A DNA stretch of 58,446 bases, from positions 1 to 58,446 of the forward strand of contig CAZFQS010000022.1 in NCBI GenBank assembly GCA_964521285.1, given 5' to 3'. The notes under the pieces were generated by a model that searched no databases, had not been told where the DNA came from, and was given only the letters and a program-made list of their open reading frames with translations. Made by a program: the position numbers and the translations under genes. Positions 52,243 through 58,446 of the stretch are shown in pieces (positions within the stretch are counted from its first letter, which is position 1; the number at the start of each line of letters is the position of its first letter). Origin of the DNA: G020354785 sp964521285 (GTDB taxonomy: Bacteria; Bacteroidota; Bacteroidia; Bacteroidales; UBA10428).

Positions 52243-53220
52243 TTAAATATAAAAATATAGCTTTTTAAAATAGAGTGTTTTTAGTTTATAAACAAGATAT
52301 TTATTTAATTTAACAAAAATTGCTTCAAACATATAAAGAGCTAACATAAGCAATATAATTAGTCTTTTCTTTTTTATAAACGAAATTGGATAATATTTAA
52401 GGATTGATAAATTCCTCCTACAAAAGAAATTTAATATAAAAATTTCATGCTTTTTTAAGTTGTTGACCCATTTATCGATTATTGTTATATCAGGTGGATA
52501 AATATTAATTTTATTGTGAATTCTTTTATGACTCTCTGGAAGTCTCTCATAAACGTCATTTTGTACATTAAAATCAATTCTTTCTATTTTCAGAAAATTT
52601 TTGATATTATCTATTATTAATTCTGTCTGCAAAATCATTTCTTCAAATTTTATCAAAAAAACATTCTTATTATGAGCTAATTCAAATACATTCTTTATGA
52701 ATTTATTCCAGAATAAGGCTGTACGAACCGGATTTTTACTCATATATTTGTTACTACCAGGAAATTTTGTTCTTTTTTGAGATTCGTAAATTCCCCTGAT
52801 ATCACGTATTAGGACTAAAAGTATAATTTTATATTTACTAATAAAGGTATGATTCAGTTTATTATAGTATTGAAAGATAGATTCAGCTTTGAATACAATA
52901 TTTGATGCTCCAGGTTTTACCTTTTGTTTATAATGAAATATAATGGATACGAATACATCAAAACATGTTATACCGAAAAGGGTGTAATTAATATCCAACT
53001 TATGCAAATTCCAATATTTTAGTTTGAGATTAGACCGATATTCCTTTTCCAATATTGGGATATAATACTTTTCATTAAATATACTATTTGGATAAAGGCA
53101 TAAAATATTTAAAAGAATATCCCCTTCGGGACACGAAAGTATATCATTAGATTTATCAATAACATTTGCTAGAAAAGTGGATCCTGATCTGTTCACATAT
53201 GTAATGAAGATAAGCCTCAA
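52243..53220 (-). CDS. Sulfotransferase-like protein
   Basis: A 325-residue P-loop protein with the sulfotransferase 5'-loop at its very N-terminus (FITYVNRSGSTFLANVID) and a 3'-phosphate-like site LLVLIRDIRGIYESQKRT. A later FWNKFI and LIKFEEMI segment is as in sulfotransferases. It differs from the 51139-52023 protein in size and loop sequence (RSGST against RSGHT), so it is a separate subfamily. The start overlaps the upstream GT4 stop by 4 bases, tying it to the glycan operon. The C-terminus has a hydrophobic, basic tail of unclear role. Confidence 0.68.
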   Translation of the reverse strand: MRLIFITYVNRSGSTFLANVIDKSNDILSCPEGDILLNILCLYPNSIFNEKYYIPILEKEYRSNLKLKYWNLHKLDINYTLFGITCFDVFVSIIFHYKQKVKPGASNIVFKAESIFQYYNKLNHTFISKYKIILLVLIRDIRGIYESQKRTKFPGSNKYMSKNPVRTALFWNKFIKNVFELAHNKNVFLIKFEEMILQTELIIDNIKNFLKIERIDFNVQNDVYERLPESHKRIHNKINIYPPDITIIDKWVNNLKKHEIFILNFFCRRNLSILKYYPISFIKKKRLIILLMLALYMFEAIFVKLNKYLVYKLKTLYFKKLYFYI

Positions 53221-54368
53221 TTCTCTATGTTTTTTAATAAGGAATCATATATATTACTTTCAAATATTCTAATAGAATATTGTTGCAAATATTTTTCTTT
53301 AGCCCTATTTCCTATTCTTTTTCTCAATTTTTCATTATTAGCCAATAATTGAATTTTAGCAGCAAGTTGCAAATAATTCTTTGGTTCAACAAGGATACCA
53401 TTAACACCATCTTCGATAATTTCAGGAATTGCTCCAATAGAGGAAGAGATTATTGCAAGGCCAGCTTGCATTGCTTCCAGTATAACCAAAGGAAAACATT
53501 CTTCCCGAAAATATGAAGGGAAAACAAATATATCTGATTCACAAAATACTCTTTCTTTTTCGTTATTGAAACATGGCCCTTTAATGAAAACCTTTTCCGA
53601 AAGTTTATTTTTTGATATAAAACGTTTATATCGGGTAACTTCTTTGGCTCTGTAATAATTTCCATAAATATTAAGCTCGAAGTTCTGAAATCTACCTGAA
53701 ACATTCTTTATAGCCTCAAATAACACCATTAAACCTTTCTCAGGCAAGAGATTTGAAAGAAAAAGAATTTTAATAATATCATTCTTATTTTTAACAGAGT
53801 TTATATTTGAATTAGAGAACGGCATGCAGGTATTTGGGATAACAATTTTATTTGTATTTATAAGATTTAAATTTTCAAATTCTTTTCTTAGTAAAATATC
53901 TGAAGGATGTATGATAGTTGAATTGCTGAAAACATACTGATACATCCATTTAAATAATAGTCTTTTTGATTTTTTATTGATGCCAATATTATGTAGATGA
54001 AATATAATTTTTGGGTTAAATAATTTTATAATGATCATATAGAAAAAGTCCCTGATAAATCCTGTTCCAATTGGCATCAGTGAAAAATAAACAATACCGG
54101 GTTTTATTTTATTAAGTACATTTAATAGTTTTATTGCTATTCTAAAGAATTTTAAGATTTTTTTCAGATTATATCGGCGAAGTTCACGAAACTGAGAAGA
54201 GAATTTTATTTCAACTATATACTTCTCAAAATTCTTATTAATGTGAAGGCTATTATATACAATTTTATTCGTTAAGCTAACTCCGTGTACTGGAGGAGGA
54301 AGCTGTATAAAGTAAAGAATTTTTATCGGACTCTTACCTTTTAAATTTATTGTTTCACTTTTATTCAT
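53217..54368 (-). CDS. Glycosyltransferase family 4 protein
   Basis: A 383-residue GT-B glycosyltransferase. The N-terminal acceptor domain has IQLPPPVHGVSLTNKIV, a Gly-containing loop seen in GT4. The donor domain shows FLSNLLPEKGLMVLFEA, INIYG-type strand (here LNIYGNY) and the E-x7-E motif within EECFPLVILEAMQAG. The gene is 6 bases after the upstream GT4 and overlaps the sulfotransferase by 4 bases. Donor and acceptor unknown. Confidence 0.88.
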   Translation of the reverse strand: MNKSETINLKGKSPIKILYFIQLPPPVHGVSLTNKIVYNSLHINKNFEKYIVEIKFSSQFRELRRYNLKKILKFFRIAIKLLNVLNKIKPGIVYFSLMPIGTGFIRDFFYMIIIKLFNPKIIFHLHNIGINKKSKRLLFKWMYQYVFSNSTIIHPSDILLRKEFENLNLINTNKIVIPNTCMPFSNSNINSVKNKNDIIKILFLSNLLPEKGLMVLFEAIKNVSGRFQNFELNIYGNYYRAKEVTRYKRFISKNKLSEKVFIKGPCFNNEKERVFCESDIFVFPSYFREECFPLVILEAMQAGLAIISSSIGAIPEIIEDGVNGILVEPKNYLQLAAKIQLLANNEKLRKRIGNRAKEKYLQQYSIRIFESNIYDSLLKNIEN

Positions 54369-54374
54369 TTATAA

Positions 54375-55559
54375 TTAACAATTTAAAGCCTTTATCAACT
54401 CTGAATAAACTTTATCAAATGAACAATTTTTCAGTGCATATTGCCTGGCACTTGAACCAAGATTTAATCTTGATTTCGGATTAGAATAGAGATAATAGAT
54501 TTGATCTGCCATCTCATTTTTATTTTCAAAAACCAGGGCATTTTTTTTGTTGTATAGGATAAAGTTATCCAATCCTTTTATTTTTCTTGTAATAACAGCC
54601 GTACCACACGCCATAGCCTCAAGTATAATATTAGGAAGGCCCTCTTGATAAGCATTATGTAGCAGAATATCAGATGCCTTTATATATTCATCAATATTGG
54701 TTTTAAAGCCTAAAAACTGAATATTCTCATTTAGTATTGACTTTCCTTTCATTAATATGTTTTGGGTTTCGGAATTGAAATCAGACAGGAAATGGTTTTT
54801 ATTTAAAGATATTTCTCCAGCGATCAAATAATAGAAAGGGATTTTTAGATCTTCTAAACATTCAAATATCTCCTCGTACCCCTTTCTGTTAATTAAAAAT
54901 CCAGCTGAAAAGATTATAAATTTATTAGCAGGAAGATTTAATTTCTTTCGCAGTCTGGTTTTTTCAATGCCAGAAGCAGGCTTAAACCTATTTGTATCTA
55001 TACCCTGAGGAATCTGCAATATTTTTGAATCATCGTTATAAACAATTTTATACTTATTTGAGAATTCACCATTTATTGAAAAATATATATTGATTTTACG
55101 GAATAAAAATTTATAGACAGCTCTGATCACACCTGGTTTTGAAAGAATTATAGAATAAATATCATCGACATTCATTAATTGTGATTGAAAGATCACTTTT
55201 TTATTTAAGATTACACTTAAAAGAATTATAAATTCATAACCAATAATTTTCCCTCCATAAATAATTATGCATTTACTATTAAAGATATATTTCAAATAGT
55301 TTATAATTATTAAAGGAAGAGAAAAAAGTCTATGAATTAGTGATTTATTGAAATAGGGTATTCTTGTAATTTTTATGCTATCAACTACCTCATATTTTTT
55401 ATATTTCAGATTGCGGTTATATGTTAGAAGTGTAAATGGAATAGATTTTCGAAGAAGATATTTGCAGAAATTGAATGCATTAATCCCTGTCCCTGCAGTA
55501 TCAGGCCAAGTAAAAGGGGTTACTATTAAAAACTTAATAGAATTAATTAATTCAGACAT
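54375..55559 (-). CDS. Glycosyltransferase family 4 protein
   Basis: A 394-residue GT4 enzyme. Visible are VTPFTWPDTAGTGINAFNFC at the N-terminus, IFSAGFLINRKGYEEIFECL at the start of the donor domain, FLGFKTNIDEYIKASDILLH and the E-x7-E motif in EGLPNIILEAMACGTAV. It overlaps the deacetylase stop by 8 bases and precedes another GT4. Together these enzymes would build one glycan stepwise. Confidence 0.9.
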   Translation of the reverse strand: MSELINSIKFLIVTPFTWPDTAGTGINAFNFCKYLLRKSIPFTLLTYNRNLKYKKYEVVDSIKITRIPYFNKSLIHRLFSLPLIIINYLKYIFNSKCIIIYGGKIIGYEFIILLSVILNKKVIFQSQLMNVDDIYSIILSKPGVIRAVYKFLFRKINIYFSINGEFSNKYKIVYNDDSKILQIPQGIDTNRFKPASGIEKTRLRKKLNLPANKFIIFSAGFLINRKGYEEIFECLEDLKIPFYYLIAGEISLNKNHFLSDFNSETQNILMKGKSILNENIQFLGFKTNIDEYIKASDILLHNAYQEGLPNIILEAMACGTAVITRKIKGLDNFILYNKKNALVFENKNEMADQIYYLYSNPKSRLNLGSSARQYALKNCSFDKVYSELIKALNC

Positions 55560-56196
55560 TTTGAAGTTCGCGCTGAATAATTGGGATATTTATTGTACTA
55601 AAATTGTAACCCAGGTTACTATATATTTTAATTAATTTCGGCAGTGCATAAAACATATTTTCGCTGGCTTTGGGTGAATCATGAAAGACAATAATGGAGC
55701 CCGGACGTACATTATTCAATACCAGAGATAAGCACTTTTCTTTGGTGACAGACTGACTAAAATCAAAGCTCATGACATCCCACATTATAATGTTGTAATA
55801 ATGCCTCAGGTGTTTAAGCTGGGTTCTTTTTATTTTACCGTAAGGCGGTCTGAAGAGGTTTGATTTGATAAAAGAACCGGCAAGTTTAATATCACTGTAA
55901 TATTCTCTGCTTTCTGTTTCCCATCCTTTTAAATGGCTGTATGTATGATTGCCTGCAAAGTGTCCTCTTTTCAGGATCTGGCCATATATTTCAGGATACC
56001 TTTCAACATTTCTGCCAATACAGAAAAATGTAGCTTTAGCATTGTACTTGTCTAAAATATTCAGAACCTTCAAAGTTATTCCGGGAGTAGGGCCGTCATC
56101 GAAAGTCAGATATAGGTCTTTTTCCCCGTTATTTAGATCCCAGATCAGGCTATAGTAGATTTTTTTTATAATATACGGGGTTCGGGCTGAAACCAT
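55552..56196 (-). CDS. Polysaccharide deacetylase (NodB domain)
   Basis: A compact 214-residue NodB-type deacetylase with all motifs: TFDDGP (D33, D34), GNHTYSH (metal ligands H84 and H88), RPPYG and FHDSPKA. This is the carbohydrate esterase 4 fold that removes N-acetyl groups from glycans or peptidoglycan. Hydrophobic residues near the N-terminus do not form a convincing signal peptide. It lies 7 bases after the DUF2723 gene and overlaps the GT4 gene. Unlike the 457-residue protein at 6549, its motifs are canonical. Confidence 0.9.
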   Translation of the reverse strand: MVSARTPYIIKKIYYSLIWDLNNGEKDLYLTFDDGPTPGITLKVLNILDKYNAKATFFCIGRNVERYPEIYGQILKRGHFAGNHTYSHLKGWETESREYYSDIKLAGSFIKSNLFRPPYGKIKRTQLKHLRHYYNIIMWDVMSFDFSQSVTKEKCLSLVLNNVRPGSIIVFHDSPKASENMFYALPKLIKIYSNLGYNFSTINIPIIQRELQNV

Positions 56197-56203
56197 AAAA
56201 TCA

Positions 56204-58446
56204 TTATCGAGTGAAGTTTAATCCTAATGCGTAAGTCCGCAATTTTTCCTCAAGGGTCATTCTTTGTTCTTCCTGTCTATATGTTTTTGAAATCCTCTCC
56301 AGCTCGCTTAAAATATGTAATGCTAATCTTTTCTGGTATAAAAGACAGTTACTGTATTTCCCATTCAGACTCATATAATAATCCAGGTCGTTACATACAT
56401 TATCACTTAGAATACCAGTAATAAGATTTGCTTTTTCAACCTCTCCCAGCTTATAGTAGCTTTCAACCATTGAAATTGTAAAAACATCAAATCTAACAGT
56501 TTTATTAGGCATCAATTCAAGGCATTTATCAAGAACTATTTTAGCCGAATCTTTTTTATTCTCTTCAATTAATTCTTCTGATAATGATGCAAAGCTATTA
56601 CGAAAATTTGAAAGCATTCTCAACACATTCTCATCAATATATATATCCGGATTATCTATGCCTCCCCATTTGAATTTATTTATAATATTGTCATACATTG
56701 TTTTAGTATCAATGCTTCCCCGAAAATAGGCCATATTATCTGATTTTAAAGGGACAATTCTATAAGCGAGTCCATGAACCTGAAAATAACTTTCAAGGTT
56801 TAAATAATTATCACTGGACACGGTAATGGCATAATAGATAGGTCGTTCCCAATTGTTTGTCGCAAGAAAATCAAACACCATCACGTGATTCTTTGTAAGA
56901 TATCTATTATTAATCTCAAACCTGACAGAAGATACTAATTTATTGGCCATTTCAGGTCTTATCGTATTATTCTCAATTACTTTTGCCGAATCAACACTTA
57001 TGCTGAATCTTTTATTTGGTAAATAGTCAACTCTTTCACTGATGTTTGGTAATTGTTTAGTTCTTGGATCATCATCAGCAAGAAAATCTATAGCCTGTTT
57101 TAAATCCGTATATCCGTTTAATCTTGGAATAATATGAACGATGTCCCTTTTCCCTTGCCTGTACTTGTCCTTTGTCAGTGTCATAGGTAAAGGGTCGGAG
57201 TCATAAGTTTTTCTTTCCATTTGTTCAATGTACCAGTCTGCGCCCAGATAACTTAAGTTTACTACTCTGACATCCGTTCTAATACCTTCAACCTCCTGGG
57301 CATACCATAAGGGGAATGTATCGTTATCACCGTTGGTGAAGAGAATGGCATTGGGAGCGCAGGAATTTAAGTAATTGTATGCAAAATCTCTTGCAAAATA
57401 TCTTCCTGAGCGATCATGATCATCCCAGTTTTCTTTGGCCATAATAACGGGGACTGTGAAAAGGCATAAAAGTGAAGAGATAATGGCACTTAAAGATAAA
57501 GGTAATGACCTTTTTAATAGATCATTAACAGCTAATACTCCCAGGCCTATCCATATAGCAAATGCATAAAATGATCCTGCATACGCATAATCCCGTTCAC
57601 GGGGTTGAAAAGGATATTGATTTAAATAGAATACTATAGCTATTCCGGTCATTATAAATAATATCATTACAATCCAGAAGTACTTTTTATGATTTTTATA
57701 GTGATAAATCAATCCGAGTAAGCCTAGTAACAGAGGCAGCATATAATATTTGTTTCTGGCTTTATTTAAAGTCAGACTATCGGGTAAGTTATCCTGGTCT
57801 CCTAATCTTGCTTCATCAATGAATTTTATGCCACTTATCCAGTTACCTTTTGTAATTTCTTTAAATCCATATTGATCATAGCCGTGGCCTTGAATATCAT
57901 TTTGTCTGCCGGTAAAGTTCCACATGAAATACCTGAAATACATGTGTCCCAGCTGGTATCTGAAAAGAAATTTCAAGTTCTTAGAAAAAGTAGGGTTTTG
58001 CTTTGGTCTACTCCGGTCATAAATTATGCTGCCCTCTCTATCCCTCATAACATTACCATTATTATCAAGTCTTGGTTCAAAAATATCGTTTTCATTTAAT
58101 TTGGCCCATTGGATATAGGCATCTATGTGTTCCTGACTAGAACTCCACATGCGGGGGAAAAGAGTGATGTAATTATTATCAAAAACGTACTTTAATTTAT
58201 GATTTGTTAATTTATATTTTCCATCAATTTGAGTGTATACAGGATCACCTTTTTCTGTGGCAATTACAGGGGCATTAAAGTATTGCCCTCTAATAAGGGG
58301 GCGGTCGCCATATTGTTCGCGGTTAAGATAGGACAGTAGAGAAAAAACATGTTCAGGATTATTCTGATCCATTGGCGGGTTAGCTAATGATCGAATAATT
58401 ATAATAGTATATGATGAATATCCAATAAGAATTACTGTGAAACATA
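56204..58446 (-). CDS. DUF2723-family membrane protein (GT-C-like), 5' truncated
   Basis: C-terminal part of a large membrane protein; the frame reads on through the window edge past the ATG at 58372 as IGYSSYTIIIIRSLANPP, so the start lies outside. DUF2723 proteins in Bacteroidota have an N-terminal GT-C mannosyltransferase-like membrane part and a soluble tail. Seen here are YLNREQYGDRPL, RYMFRYFMWNFTGR-like text (MYFRYFMWNFTGRQND), several membrane segments around QYPFQPRERDYAYAGSFYAF, and FTNGDNDTFPLWYAQEVEGI. The C-terminal ~150 residues look helical and TPR-like. It probably glycosylates exported proteins or lipids. First visible gene of the minus-strand glycan operon. Confidence 0.85.
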   Translation of the reverse strand, partial: CFTVILIGYSSYTIIIIRSLANPPMDQNNPEHVFSLLSYLNREQYGDRPLIRGQYFNAPVIATEKGDPVYTQIDGKYKLTNHKLKYVFDNNYITLFPRMWSSSQEHIDAYIQWAKLNENDIFEPRLDNNGNVMRDREGSIIYDRSRPKQNPTFSKNLKFLFRYQLGHMYFRYFMWNFTGRQNDIQGHGYDQYGFKEITKGNWISGIKFIDEARLGDQDNLPDSLTLNKARNKYYMLPLLLGLLGLIYHYKNHKKYFWIVMILFIMTGIAIVFYLNQYPFQPRERDYAYAGSFYAFAIWIGLGVLAVNDLLKRSLPLSLSAIISSLLCLFTVPVIMAKENWDDHDRSGRYFARDFAYNYLNSCAPNAILFTNGDNDTFPLWYAQEVEGIRTDVRVVNLSYLGADWYIEQMERKTYDSDPLPMTLTKDKYRQGKRDIVHIIPRLNGYTDLKQAIDFLADDDPRTKQLPNISERVDYLPNKRFSISVDSAKVIENNTIRPEMANKLVSSVRFEINNRYLTKNHVMVFDFLATNNWERPIYYAITVSSDNYLNLESYFQVHGLAYRIVPLKSDNMAYFRGSIDTKTMYDNIINKFKWGGIDNPDIYIDENVLRMLSNFRNSFASLSEELIEENKKDSAKIVLDKCLELMPNKTVRFDVFTISMVESYYKLGEVEKANLITGILSDNVCNDLDYYMSLNGKYSNCLLYQKRLALHILSELERISKTYRQEEQRMTLEEKLRTYALGLNFTR

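Overview
The window looks like a scaffold from a Bacteroidota genome, probably an uncultured member assembled from a metagenome. Two runs of exactly 100 N are scaffold joins. The phylum call rests on type IX secretion genes (PorP/SprF proteins, giant SprB-repeat proteins with gliding-type C-terminal sorting domains), a three-gene succinate dehydrogenase with one cytochrome b subunit, weak Shine-Dalgarno signals, and promoter-like sequences of the TTTG / TAnnTTTG type. The DNA is AT-rich. I see no rRNA, tRNA, CRISPR array or insertion sequence.

Layout. (1) 1-5248: 3' part of a giant PKD-like/SprB surface protein, then a PorP/SprF protein. (2) 5355-13122: a tightly packed seven-gene surface-glycan operon (glycosyltransferase, deacetylase, sulfotransferase, alpha/alpha-toroid protein, FkbM methyltransferase, SGNH hydrolase, flippase). 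It converges on a minus-strand glyS - glycosyltransferase - wecB operon (13131-17058) whose genes overlap by 4 bases. (3) 17178-21465: nadB, a Dus-type dihydrouridine synthase, a CPBP membrane protease and an unrecognised protein. (4) 21696-24418: a SiaA/SiaB/SiaC-like phosphatase - kinase - phosphoprotein switch. (5) 24451-30072: sdhCAB, an aminopeptidase P and an alpha/beta hydrolase. (6) 30109-35019: a LacI-type regulator broken by a one-base frameshift, divergent from a four-gene cobamide methyl-transfer operon (corrinoid protein, UroD/MtaA-type methyltransferase, homocysteine methyltransferase, stand-alone MetH-type reactivation domain). (7) 35029-40143: three exported proteins (beta-helix lipoprotein, vWA lipoprotein, lamin-tail protein). 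(8) 40474-42810: asd and purD, convergent. (9) 42910-48153: a second SprB giant plus PorP pair. (10) 48279-58446: a second glycan region with three tandem DUF6625-like genes, two sulfotransferases, two GT4 enzymes, a deacetylase and a truncated DUF2723 membrane protein.

How the parts fit. Most of the window serves the cell surface: the two PorP/adhesin pairs should feed the type IX secretion machinery (core Por/Gld genes are not here), and the two glycan regions would build and export a polysaccharide or glycoconjugate that may be sulfated. The most distinctive locus is the cobamide operon. Its genes form a split, folate-domain-free counterpart of methionine synthase. It is flanked by two copies of an 18-base dyad motif (15 of 18 identical), one before the regulator and one before the operon, which look like operators for the adjacent LacI-type protein. 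A LacI regulator suggests a sugar-like ligand, so methyl transfer from a methylated carbohydrate or similar compound to homocysteine is a testable idea, not a demonstrated function.
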